From an uncultured Flavobacteriales bacterium (GTDB taxonomy: Bacteria > Bacteroidota > Bacteroidia > Flavobacteriales_D > Sanyastnellaceae): 7,852 nucleotides of DNA. Positions 1-6,895 of this stretch are shown here, piece by piece. The position numbers were made by a program, and so were the translations under genes. The DNA is taken from contig CALKUW010000103.1 in NCBI GenBank assembly GCA_937996585.1, forward strand, positions 1-7,852, read 5' to 3'. The notes under the pieces were generated by a model. The model made no database searches. It saw only the letters and a program-made list of their open reading frames with translations, and was not told the DNA's origin. Numbering within the stretch: the first letter of the stretch is position 1; the number at the start of each line of letters is the position of its first letter.

Positions 1-93
1 GAATTCCAGCTGCTTGTCACAACCGGTGGTCGCGAGGGCCAGTCCGATGGCCAATGCGGCGATCCGCAGGGAAGGGGTGTTGAAGCGCTTCAT
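1..93 (-). CDS. SusD-like starch/glycan-binding outer-membrane lipoprotein (N-terminal 31 codons only)
   Basis: Partial gene that runs off the left edge. The visible 31 residues begin MKRFNTPSLR, followed by a hydrophobic stretch (residues 11-22) and a cysteine at residue 25 in the context TTGC-DKQLE. This is a lipoprotein signal peptide with a loose lipobox: Cys25 is the likely lipidated residue, although -3 is Thr rather than Leu. The start codon lies only 6 bp after the stop codon of the SusC-like gene on the same strand, the invariant order of susC-susD pairs, which is the main reason for the call. SusD-family proteins form a lid on the SusC barrel at the cell surface and capture oligosaccharide for import. 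No separate promoter fits in the 6-bp gap, so the gene is probably co-transcribed and translationally coupled with susC. The SusD fold itself lies outside the window, so the family name is inferred from position and signal peptide. Confidence 0.82.
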   Translation of the reverse strand, partial: MKRFNTPSLRIAALAIGLALATTGCDKQLEF

Positions 94-99
94 CGTGGA

Positions 100-3000
100 T
101 CAGAATTGGAGGTTGACACCGAGGGTGAAGGCCCGCTCCTGGGGAGGCGTGAGGTAGGTCACGTTCGGGCTCATGTTGCGGTCCTGTGCGTTCTCGAAGT
201 CGCGGACGACTTCCGGATCGAGGCCCGGGAAGTTGGTGATGGTGAACAGGTTGGTCACGCTGGCGTTGATCCGGAGGTTGCGGATGGCATGCGGCCCTTC
301 GCCGATGACCGGGATGGTGTATCCGAGTGTGAGGTTCCGGAGACGCAGGTAGCTGGCGTCAAAGACAAACAGGCTCGTGTTCCACCAGGGGAAGCCACTC
401 GGCAATCCATAGGTGGTCTCGTCCAGGGTCAGACGCGGGAAGGTGGCCTCGTCGCCCGGCTGGCGCCAGCGGTCGAGGATCTCGGTCCGCATGTTCCAGC
501 TGGTCACCACGCCAAGCTGGCGCTTGGAGGAGCTGTCGAAGATCTTGGCGCCGTAGCTGAAGGTGGCCAAGGCGCGCAAGTCCCACCGCTTGTAGCGGAA
601 GGTGTTGGTCATGCCGCCCACGAAGTCGGGCAGGCCGTCTCCGACGTATTTCCGCTCGTTGTTGTCGTAGTCGAACGTCTCGTTGCCGGCGCGGTCGAGG
701 TAGACCGGAAGGCCGGTTTCGCTGTCCACGTGGCTGAACTCCATCAGGTAGAAGCTGCCGACCGGGCTGCCCGGGATGACGCGGCTGTCGTTGGTGCCGC
801 CGCTGACGGCGTCCGGCGTGTAGTTGCCGATGTCCTCCAGCTCGTTGTAATTCCGGGCGAAGTTGAGCTCGGTGGTCCACTGGAACTCACCAATGAGGTT
901 GCGGCTCTTCACGGAGAACTCCACCCCGCGGTTGAGGATGGTGGCGACGTTGTCCCACCGGTTCGTGAAGCCTGTGCTCGGCGGCGTGGAGACGTTCATG
1001 ATGACGTCCTTGGATCGCTTGTTGTAATAGGCAATCTCGGTCGTCACGCGGTCGTTCCACAGGCCGATCTCGATGCTGGCGTCCACCGTGCGGCTGGTCT
1101 CCCAGCGGAGGTTGGGGTTGGCCGGCTGGAGCGGGAAGAGGATGGGCTGCCCATTGTAGAGGATGCCGTTGTCGGCGGCGCTGTACGTACCGAAACGGGC
1201 GTAATCGGGCAGGGCGGCGTTTCCTGTGCGGCCCCAGCTCGTGCGGGCCTTCAGGAAGCTGAGCTGGCCGCTTTCAAACCACGGCTCGTCGCTGATGACC
1301 CAGCCGGCGCTGAGGGAGGGGAAGAAGCCGTAGCGGTAGTTCCGGCCAAAACGGCTCGAGCCGTCCACCCTGGCCGTGCCCTGGAAGAAGTAGCGGTCCT
1401 TGAGCGTGTAGTTGGCGCGGCCGAAGTAGGAGAGGAAGCTGTGCTGGGACGGGTTGTTCACCGTAGTCTGGCCATTGGCGATCTCGAGCAGGCTGTCATT
1501 CTCGAAGATGGGGCCGGTCACATCGCCGAAGCCCAAGCCGTAGCCGTAGCTGTCGGTGCGCTGGAACTCCGATCCCGCGAGCAGGCCAAGGCTGCTGAAT
1601 TCCGTCAGGTCCATCTTGTAGTCGGCCGTGAGGCTGTAGTTCCAATTGAGGACGTAGTTGGCATAGCGGTTGGCGTTGCCCAGGTCGCTCGTTAGGAAGA
1701 TGCTCGGCGGGTTGTAGATGTCCTCGCGGACGTGCATGTAGTCGAATCCGCCGGAGCCCTTGATGAACAGGTTGTCCATGGGGTTCAGCACAAGGCTGGC
1801 GTTGTTGATGGAACGGTTCTCCGTTGTGATCCACGTCTTGCTCTCGCGGACGGCGACGGGGTTCTTCGTTCCGCCCCATTCGTCCTGGTAGAGGTAGTAA
1901 TCACCGGGCAGGCCGTTGACCGTGCCGTCGGCGTTGAACAGGGTGTCCGTGCGGTAAACCGGGTAAAAGGGCAGGGCGTTGGACATGGCGTCACCGAGGC
2001 CACCGGACCAGGCGGCATCGATGCGGTTATTGATGCCCTGGCTGAGGCTGGACGACACCATGATCTTGGCCCAGTCGACCGGCTCGAAATCCGCATTCAA
2101 CCTGCCACTGACACGCTCGTAACTGTTGCCGATGAGGTAGCTGCCGTTGTCGTCATAGCTCACGCCGGCGTAGACGTTGTGCTTCTCGCCGCCCTTGCGG
2201 ACGCCGAAGCTGTAGTTGTGCTTGACCCCTGTGCCCACGGTCTCGTTGACCCAATCGGTATCGGTCATCATGGCCTCCTCGAAGGCCCGCTTGCGCGCCT
2301 CGGGGCTGTCCCCGGCGGAGGTGAAGCCCGGCAGCCACACGTATCCCGTGCCGCCGTCGTTCTCCCAGGCCTCCTGGCGTAAGGTCAGGTACTGCTCGGT
2401 GTTGAGCATGTTGGGCAGGGAGGCGGGGTTGGAGAAGCCCGCGCTGGAGCTGAACTCGTAGCTCGTGCCGGTCTTTCCGCGCTTGGTGGTGATGAGGATG
2501 ACGCCGTTGGCACCACGCGATCCGTAGATGCCCGTCGCGGCCGCGTCCTTGAGGATCTCCACCGACTCGATGTCGTTGGGGTTGATGGTGGCGAGCGGAT
2601 TGTTGTTCATGGCCCCGCTGTTGCCGCGCAGGAAGTAGTTCTGCGTGATCGGGATGCCGTCCACCACGTAGAGAGGATCACCGGCGGCGGAGACGGAGGC
2701 CACACCGCGGACCCGTATCAAGCTGCCGGCTCCGGCCACACCGGAACTCTGCGAGACCTGCACACCAGCGGCCTGTCCCTGGAGGGCGGCTTCGAAGCTC
2801 GGCGTGCGCACGGCCGTGATCTGCTTGGAATCGATCTGCGCAATGGAGCCGGTGACCTCCTTCTTGCGCTGGACGCCGTATCCGATGACCACCACATCGT
2901 CCATCAGGACGGCGTCGGTCTCGAGTTGGACGTTCATGGTCTTGGTCTGGCCTGCCGTCAGCGTGACCTCGCGGGTCACCTTGACATAGCCGACAAAGCT

Positions 3001-3216
3001 GAAATCGACGGTATGCTCTCCGGCGCCGAGGGACAGGCTGTAGCGGCCATCCATGTCGGTGGAAACCCCGCGTGCGCCGCCATTGGCCACAATCGTGGCA
3101 CCCGGCATCGGCGACCCATTTTCATCGCTCACCACACCGGTGAGGGTTTGCGCCATCAGTGCTGGTGCGGCGAACATCGCCACAAGTACCAGCAGGCTGG
3201 AAATAGTTCGGTTCAT
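100..3216 (-). CDS. SusC/RagA-family TonB-linked outer-membrane transporter
   Basis: Complete 1038-residue TonB-dependent transporter that would import oligosaccharides, here probably malto-oligosaccharides, across the outer membrane with its SusD partner. Residues 1-22 are a Sec signal peptide (cleavage probably near MAQ). Residues 24-100 form a carboxypeptidase-D-regulatory-like beta domain with the family's GxVxDENGxPxPGA start and an FSFVGY segment. A TonB-box-like DDVVVIGYG follows at 106-114. The plug domain (about 119-248) carries LYVVDGIPI (182-190) and the SusC signature ILKDAAATGIYGSRGANG (221-238). The rest is the 22-strand-type barrel, ending in a terminal Phe as outer-membrane proteins usually do. 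There is no N-terminal STN domain, so signalling to an ECF sigma/anti-sigma pair is not expected. It follows the amylase by 85 bp and precedes the susD-like start by 6 bp. Substrate is inferred from the amylase neighbour only. A -7-like element and an operator-like palindrome lie upstream. Confidence 0.96.
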   Translation of the reverse strand: MNRTISSLLVLVAMFAAPALMAQTLTGVVSDENGSPMPGATIVANGGARGVSTDMDGRYSLSLGAGEHTVDFSFVGYVKVTREVTLTAGQTKTMNVQLETDAVLMDDVVVIGYGVQRKKEVTGSIAQIDSKQITAVRTPSFEAALQGQAAGVQVSQSSGVAGAGSLIRVRGVASVSAAGDPLYVVDGIPITQNYFLRGNSGAMNNNPLATINPNDIESVEILKDAAATGIYGSRGANGVILITTKRGKTGTSYEFSSSAGFSNPASLPNMLNTEQYLTLRQEAWENDGGTGYVWLPGFTSAGDSPEARKRAFEEAMMTDTDWVNETVGTGVKHNYSFGVRKGGEKHNVYAGVSYDDNGSYLIGNSYERVSGRLNADFEPVDWAKIMVSSSLSQGINNRIDAAWSGGLGDAMSNALPFYPVYRTDTLFNADGTVNGLPGDYYLYQDEWGGTKNPVAVRESKTWITTENRSINNASLVLNPMDNLFIKGSGGFDYMHVREDIYNPPSIFLTSDLGNANRYANYVLNWNYSLTADYKMDLTEFSSLGLLAGSEFQRTDSYGYGLGFGDVTGPIFENDSLLEIANGQTTVNNPSQHSFLSYFGRANYTLKDRYFFQGTARVDGSSRFGRNYRYGFFPSLSAGWVISDEPWFESGQLSFLKARTSWGRTGNAALPDYARFGTYSAADNGILYNGQPILFPLQPANPNLRWETSRTVDASIEIGLWNDRVTTEIAYYNKRSKDVIMNVSTPPSTGFTNRWDNVATILNRGVEFSVKSRNLIGEFQWTTELNFARNYNELEDIGNYTPDAVSGGTNDSRVIPGSPVGSFYLMEFSHVDSETGLPVYLDRAGNETFDYDNNERKYVGDGLPDFVGGMTNTFRYKRWDLRALATFSYGAKIFDSSSKRQLGVVTSWNMRTEILDRWRQPGDEATFPRLTLDETTYGLPSGFPWWNTSLFVFDASYLRLRNLTLGYTIPVIGEGPHAIRNLRINASVTNLFTITNFPGLDPEVVRDFENAQDRNMSPNVTYLTPPQERAFTLGVNLQF

Positions 3217-3231
3217 GAAACAGTTTGATCT

Positions 3232-3247
3232 GGCTTCCTACGAAGCC
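3232..3247 (-). other. Small hairpin in the leader of the SusC-like gene
   Basis: A perfect 6-bp inverted repeat, GGCTTC and GAAGCC separated by 4 bases, lies between the putative -7 element (3251-3258) and the start codon at 3216. If transcription starts about 7 bases after the -7 element, the stem would sit at or partly across the 5' end of the mRNA. It could stabilise the transcript or be fortuitous. There is no U-tract, so it is not a terminator. Confidence 0.35.
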
Positions 3248-3250
3248 CGG

Positions 3251-3258
3251 CGAAAATA
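3251..3258 (-). promoter_or_regulatory. Putative -7 promoter element of the SusC-like gene
   Basis: The minus strand reads TATTTTCG here, a one-base deviation from the Bacteroidota -7 consensus TAnnTTTG. It is 34 bases upstream of the susC start codon. I see no good TTTG-type -33 element at the expected 17-23 base distance; that region is instead occupied by the palindrome at 3266-3286. This suggests a weak or regulator-dependent promoter that may also be supplemented by read-through from the amylase gene. Confidence 0.5.
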
Positions 3259-3265
3259 GAAATCG

Positions 3266-3286
3266 ACCGTGTTATTCGGACACGAT
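3266..3286. promoter_or_regulatory. Candidate operator 3 (GTGT-N7-ACAC palindrome upstream of SusC-like gene)
   Basis: The plus strand has CGTGT at 3268-3272, a 7-base spacer, then ACACG at 3280-3284, a perfect 5-bp-arm inverted repeat. Extended to 21 bp it aligns with the two stronger palindromes at 6104-6124 and 6875-6895, sharing the GTGT-N7-ACAC core but with diverged outer bases. It lies 7 bases upstream of the putative -7 element, not over it. Binding by the Nudix-type regulator encoded in the same locus is inferred from the shared core; this is the weakest of the three sites. Confidence 0.5.
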
Positions 3287-3301
3287 AAGTCCCGGCCTGG
3301 C

Positions 3302-6088
3302 TCAATTCCGGTTCAACCAATAGGATGCCGTCCCCGAACCACCTTGGACATGGCGGATCAGGTAGGGCCCGGCAGGCAATTCCGTGGGCAATGACAAGTG
3401 GGTTGTGCCCACCGGTACGGCCAATTCGCGCACGCAGCGTCCAGTGAGGTCGAGGATACGCACCACCCCGCTTTCGTCTGCACCGTCGCCGAACACCAAT
3501 TGGGACTGTATGCCGGGGTTGGGGACGATGGAGAAGCCGGCCGCTCCCTCAGCTTCGGCGATGCCGAGGATGTTCTCGGGCGTTTCGAGGGCGACATCCG
3601 TCCAGAGGTGGTACTCGCCAGGAGCGAAGTCGACAGGGGAGGAGAGGTCGGTGACCTCCAGAGAGGCACCGGTGAAGTAATCATACCACGTGCCCGTGTG
3701 CTGGAAGCCCGGCGCCATGGAAAGGGGAGTCACCTGGAAGTTGCCGGCCACCACCACATTCATATCGTCACCGTCGAGGTGCAGGCGCTTGCCGTACCCC
3801 CATACGTCCCAAGTAAAGTCGTCCGTCTGGAAGACCGGATGATCCCGCTTCAGCGCAGACAGCGCGGACATGACCTGGTAGACCCGGTATCGGGCCGGTA
3901 CTTCCCGGTAGTCCCAGCGCACCGGCTTGGCCACCACCCGGCAATCCTCGGAGATGGTCACCCCATCCGAGCAGGTGTTGATGGAGTAGTCGTAGCCCAG
4001 TTCCCCGAACTGCCAGATCATCTTCGGACCGGGCAGGGGAATGTTGAAGCAGGACGTCAGTTCGATCCGTGCCAGAGCAGTCTCGAGTTCCTCGATGTCG
4101 TAGCCTCCGTTGCCGTTGCCGAATTGGAGGTTCTTGTACATGAGGCGCTCCTCGTCGTGGCTCTCGGCGTAGCTCACCGACCGGGGGTGGTTCCAACCGC
4201 GTTCCTGCCAGCTGGCCCAGGCGAGGTTGGAGCTGTAGCCCATGGCGGCCTCCTGGTAATCGTGGGTCACATTGGCCCACGTCATGAAGCCCATGTCGCT
4301 CAGGGTCTTCTCCTCGTTGTTGTCTGTCCAGTGCTCGAGGATCATGTAGAAGCCCGGGTCCTGCGACCAGATGTGGTTGCCGTAGTCCTCCCAGAGGTTG
4401 ATGCGGTCCTGATCGTAGCCGCCGCCGGTGGCATTCCAGGTAAAGCCCTGGGACAGGTCCCACCGGTAGCCGTCGATGTGGAATTCCTCCCGCCAGAAAT
4501 CGATGATGCGCTTGGTGAAATCCTGCGTGGCCTGGGCCTGGTGATCGTAGTCGAAGAAGAAGCTGAAGCTGTTGGCCGGGGGCTGGACGTTGAAGAAGGG
4601 GTTGTCCGGTGCTGGCGCATTGCCCTGCCACCACATGAGGATCTGGGGGTTGGGCCAGTCGCTGTGGTTCATGACCATGTCGAGGATGACCGCGATGCCG
4701 CGCTCGTGGCAGGCATTCACCAGCTCCTGCAGCTTGGCCTTGGGGCCGTATGCCTTGTCCACGGCGAAGTAGAAGGAGGGGTTGTAGCCCCAACTGTCGT
4801 TCCCATTGAACTCATTCACCGGCATGAGCTCCAGCGCCGTGATGTTGAGAGAGCTGAGATAGTCGAGGGTGTCGAGGATGAACTGGAAGGTGCGTTCCTC
4901 GCTGAAGTCGCGGACGAGCAGCTCGTAGATGACGAGGTTCTCCTGCGCCGGACGCTCGAATTCGCCATCCGTCCATTCGAATTCCGGCTCACCGGTGCGG
5001 AAGACACTGACCGGCGCCTGATTTGTGAGACCCACGGGGAAGTCAATCAGGAAGGGGTAGGTCGATTCGGGAATCCACTGGTCGTTCCAATAGTCGAGCT
5101 GCTTCTCAGCATAGGGGTCCGGAAAGCGGTCGTCATTGGGCATGACGTGGTACTGGTAACGGTATTCCTGGGCGGGGTTGATGCCGGTCAGTTCGATCCA
5201 GAACCGGTCGCCCTCCGGGGTCACGTTCATCATGTAGTCCTCCTGAATGAGCCAATCGGTCAGATCCCCCACGAAAAAGACGTGCTCCTTGCCTGGAGCG
5301 AAGAGCTGCAGCACCATGGAGGTGCCGTCCTCCGAGGGGTTGAGCCCATCCCGTGTACCTGCCGGCGCGGTGAGGACAGGCGGTGAGGCGGGCAGGACCA
5401 GCAGGGAAGTGGAAGCTGTTGCCTGCTCGGTGCCGTTGTCTGCGGTGAAGGTGATGAGGTGCGTGCCCTCTTCGATGGGCGTGTACGTGTGTTCCAGCAA
5501 GGTGGCGTCCGCAGCCTCGGCCAAGGTGTCCCCGTCGAGCGTGAAGACGAGGTGGGCAGGCATGGTGGCCGATGCCGAAAGGGCCACAGGCGTTCCTGAC
5601 ACGACCAATGAACTCGGTTCCTGCGGCTGCAGGAAGACGGCCTCGAAGCCACCGGAACTCAAGGGCAGGAAAATGTCGCTGCCATCCGTGTCACGGCCCA
5701 CGAGGCTGCCATTGCCATTGCGGAAGACCATGGCGAGTTGCTCGGCTTCCACGCCGTCGGCAATGCCATAGAAGTCCGCCAGGGTTTGCCCTCCGAAATC
5801 ATAGCTCCACAGATCCGTGCCCTCGTAATCCAGGACCCAATCCGGGCTCGCCACGCCCCAGGGCATGTTGACATATTGCCAATCCGTCGGGGAGCTGCTC
5901 TCGGACGTGATCAGTCCCGTGTGGATGTACACGGGAATCGTACCGGCCAGTTCTCCGTTGCCCTGGGTCGCATCGTAATAGAGCGTGACCTGATCATCAA
6001 TCGAAGGGAACGGAGGGTCGGTCCAGACGACCTGAGCGGTCAGGCCGCCGGCCATCATGCCGAGCACGAGGGAGAGGCAGAAACGCAT
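3302..6088 (-). CDS. Secreted multidomain GH13 alpha-amylase with T9SS C-terminal sorting domain
   Basis: A 928-residue extracellular enzyme predicted to hydrolyse alpha-1,4-glucan (starch, glycogen). Residues 1-19 are a Sec signal peptide. About 20-155 is a beta-rich module that may bind glycan. About 158-233 looks like an Ig/chitobiase-like linker domain, and about 250-350 a CBM48-like E-set domain (VLQLFAPG, VFFVGDLTDW). The catalytic barrel spans about 383-750 and shows all four GH13 motifs: DMVMNHS (470-476); GYRWDLSQG (540-548) with conserved Arg542 and nucleophile Asp544; ILEHW (583-587) with acid/base Glu585; and ESHDEER (642-648) with stabiliser Asp645. A beta-sandwich C domain follows (about 755-832). 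Residues about 852-928 (FSIVPNPG, VRILDLTGR, LPAGPYLIR) are a Por secretion tail, so export is through T9SS and the protein is cell-surface attached or released. This differs from classical SusG, which is a lipoprotein. A Cys706/Cys716 pair may form a disulfide. The GH13 subfamily cannot be assigned by eye. The gene lies 45 bp after the regulator and 85 bp before susC. Confidence 0.95.
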   Translation of the reverse strand: MRFCLSLVLGMMAGGLTAQVVWTDPPFPSIDDQVTLYYDATQGNGELAGTIPVYIHTGLITSESSSPTDWQYVNMPWGVASPDWVLDYEGTDLWSYDFGGQTLADFYGIADGVEAEQLAMVFRNGNGSLVGRDTDGSDIFLPLSSGGFEAVFLQPQEPSSLVVSGTPVALSASATMPAHLVFTLDGDTLAEAADATLLEHTYTPIEEGTHLITFTADNGTEQATASTSLLVLPASPPVLTAPAGTRDGLNPSEDGTSMVLQLFAPGKEHVFFVGDLTDWLIQEDYMMNVTPEGDRFWIELTGINPAQEYRYQYHVMPNDDRFPDPYAEKQLDYWNDQWIPESTYPFLIDFPVGLTNQAPVSVFRTGEPEFEWTDGEFERPAQENLVIYELLVRDFSEERTFQFILDTLDYLSSLNITALELMPVNEFNGNDSWGYNPSFYFAVDKAYGPKAKLQELVNACHERGIAVILDMVMNHSDWPNPQILMWWQGNAPAPDNPFFNVQPPANSFSFFFDYDHQAQATQDFTKRIIDFWREEFHIDGYRWDLSQGFTWNATGGGYDQDRINLWEDYGNHIWSQDPGFYMILEHWTDNNEEKTLSDMGFMTWANVTHDYQEAAMGYSSNLAWASWQERGWNHPRSVSYAESHDEERLMYKNLQFGNGNGGYDIEELETALARIELTSCFNIPLPGPKMIWQFGELGYDYSINTCSDGVTISEDCRVVAKPVRWDYREVPARYRVYQVMSALSALKRDHPVFQTDDFTWDVWGYGKRLHLDGDDMNVVVAGNFQVTPLSMAPGFQHTGTWYDYFTGASLEVTDLSSPVDFAPGEYHLWTDVALETPENILGIAEAEGAAGFSIVPNPGIQSQLVFGDGADESGVVRILDLTGRCVRELAVPVGTTHLSLPTELPAGPYLIRHVQGGSGTASYWLNRN
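5915..5936. repeat. Intragenic perfect inverted repeat (8-bp arms, 6-bp spacer) early in the amylase gene
   Basis: TCCCGTGT (5915-5922) and ACACGGGA (5929-5936) are perfect reverse complements separated by 6 bases, within amylase codons about 51-58. The inner GTGT...ACAC resembles the promoter palindromes, but the spacer is 6 rather than 7. It could form an mRNA hairpin or act as an auxiliary operator about 150 bases into the gene. The role is unproven. Confidence 0.45.
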
Positions 6089-6103
6089 GAGGTTGATTTG
6101 CTG

Positions 6104-6124
6104 TTGGTGTCGAAGTTACACCAT
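6104..6124. promoter_or_regulatory. Candidate operator 2 (TGGTGT-N7-ACACCA palindrome over the amylase promoter)
   Basis: The plus strand reads TTGGTGT (6104-6110), a 7-base spacer, and ACACCAT (6118-6124), giving 6-bp perfect arms at 6105-6123 with one mismatch at the outermost pair. It matches the site at 6875-6895 in 13 of the 14 arm bases. The amylase -7 element lies in the spacer plus one arm base, so a bound protein would block RNA polymerase. This is the classic position for a repressor operator; the Nudix-type regulator encoded just upstream is the obvious candidate ligand. Confidence 0.68.
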
Positions 6125-6137
6125 CGCCGGTGCTCAA
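6111..6137 (-). promoter_or_regulatory. Putative promoter of the amylase gene
   Basis: The minus strand reads TAACTTCG (6118-6111), a good fit to the Bacteroidota -7 consensus TAnnTTTG. A TTG candidate for the -33 element lies at 6137-6135 with a 16-base spacer, slightly short of the usual 17-23. The -33 candidate overlaps the stop codon of the upstream regulator gene. The -7 element is 22 bases before the amylase ATG, so the leader would be roughly 15 nucleotides. Confidence 0.55.
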
Positions 6138-6871
6138 TCTTCGAGCTTGCGATAGGTGTAGAGCTGGGCGGGCTTGTGCAGGACGCCTTCCTGCTTTTCG
6201 TCGAGGGCGACGACCTCGGCCATCTTCTTGACGTTCTTCCGGAAATTCCGCTTGTCCAGCTCCTTGTCGAGGATGATCTCGTGCAGGCGCTGGAATTGTC
6301 CGAGGGTGAACTTCTCGGGGAGGAGTTCGAAGATGAGGTTCTCCTGCTGCACGTCGGCGCGTAATTGCTCCAGAGCTGCCGCCACGATGGCGTTGTGGTC
6401 GAAGGCCAGGCGGGGCAGGTCGGCGAGGGGGCACCATTCTGCCCTTGAGGCAAAGCTGCTTGGGACGGGCTCGTACTCGGCCATCGCCACCAGGCTGTAG
6501 TAACCGATGGTGACCACGCGCCGTTCCGGGTGGGGGCGCATGCGCCGCAGCCATTCCCTGTCCTTTTCCTCGAATACCCGACCGGGGGCGCCGAAGGCAT
6601 GGAACTGCTTCAGGTAGATGCCCTCGAGGGAAGTGAGGTTGGACAAGATGCGGTAAGCCGCCTGATCCAGGCTTTCGGCGGGATAGATGAGGTCCCCGGG
6701 AACGGCCATGTGGAAGCGGTCCGATTCCATGTCCTCTCCGGGAAGGCCCTGGCGGATGAGCAACACCTGGAGAATGTCCCCGTCAAATCCGAACACAACG
6801 TTGTCGACACTGACGTCAAAAGGGATGCTCGCGGCATCCCCGTTCGGGGCATTCGGTGTTTTGGTCATCAT
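6134..6871 (-). CDS. NrtR/AraR-type Nudix-domain transcriptional regulator with C-terminal winged helix
   Basis: A 245-residue regulator, not an active Nudix hydrolase. The N-terminal Nudix fold (about 17-160) begins with VSVDNVVFGFDGDILQVLLI. Its Nudix box is broken: after Gly59, Glu66 and Arg74, the REUxEE glutamates are replaced by Ile75, Asn78 and Leu79, leaving RILSNLTSL. Family hallmarks follow: IYLKQFHAFG (85-94), RRVVTIGYYSLVAM (117-130), LAFDHNAIV (155-163). The C-terminal part (about 178-245; FELLPEKFTLGQFQRLHEII, then KELDKRNFRKNVKK) is the winged-helix DNA-binding region typical of NrtR and of the Bacteroides arabinose regulator AraR. Such proteins bind a palindromic operator and release it when the degenerate Nudix domain binds a ligand. 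The gene heads the amylase-susC-susD row, and palindromes matching each other lie at its own promoter and downstream promoters, so autoregulation and control of starch use are inferred. The first of two adjacent ATGs was taken as start. The effector is unknown. Confidence 0.9.
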   Translation of the reverse strand: MMTKTPNAPNGDAASIPFDVSVDNVVFGFDGDILQVLLIRQGLPGEDMESDRFHMAVPGDLIYPAESLDQAAYRILSNLTSLEGIYLKQFHAFGAPGRVFEEKDREWLRRMRPHPERRVVTIGYYSLVAMAEYEPVPSSFASRAEWCPLADLPRLAFDHNAIVAAALEQLRADVQQENLIFELLPEKFTLGQFQRLHEIILDKELDKRNFRKNVKKMAEVVALDEKQEGVLHKPAQLYTYRKLED

Positions 6872-6874
6872 GAC

Positions 6875-6895
6875 TTGGTGTCAAAAGTACACCAA
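6875..6895. promoter_or_regulatory. Candidate operator 1 (perfect TTGGTGT-N7-ACACCAA palindrome at the regulator promoter)
   Basis: TTGGTGT (6875-6881) and ACACCAA (6889-6895) are perfect 7-bp reverse complements around a 7-base spacer. It is the best copy of the palindrome found at three promoters in the window. The regulator's -7 element lies at 6889-6882, in the spacer plus one arm base, so binding would switch off the regulator gene itself. The site's right edge directly abuts the candidate -33 element of the divergent phosphofructokinase gene, so it could affect both directions. Confidence 0.72.
6882..6889 (-). promoter_or_regulatory. Putative -7 promoter element of the Nudix-type regulator gene
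   Basis: The minus strand reads TACTTTTG, an exact match to the Bacteroidota -7 consensus TAnnTTTG. Only 10 bases separate it from the first ATG at 6871, so the mRNA leader would be a few nucleotides or absent. No convincing TTTG -33 element is visible at 17-23 bases upstream; TTCG at about 22 bases is the nearest candidate. Confidence 0.6.

Noticed and set aside
1..6. GAATTC (an EcoRI site) exactly at the first base
   Set aside because: It could reflect a clone end, but a six-base match at an arbitrary window edge is weak, and it falls naturally within the SusD-like reading frame (Glu-Phe).
106..1695. Long plus-strand open frame of 529 codons opposite the SusC-like gene
   Set aside because: It is antisense to a clear SusC family protein. 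Its translation is low-complexity, rich in Val, Ala, Glu and Gly, with no recognisable domain, as expected from the complement of GC-rich codons.
3217..3301. Rho-independent terminator between the amylase and SusC-like genes
   Set aside because: The only clear stem (3232-3247) lies in the susC leader and has no T-run after it, so transcription may read through.
3398..5386. Plus-strand open frame of 662 codons opposite the amylase
   Set aside because: It is the mirror of the GH13 coding sequence. The Val/Glu/His-rich composition without motifs indicates a shadow frame.
6134..6871. Annotation as a Nudix hydrolase
   Set aside because: The catalytic glutamates of the Nudix box are missing and a winged-helix region follows, so a regulator is the better call.
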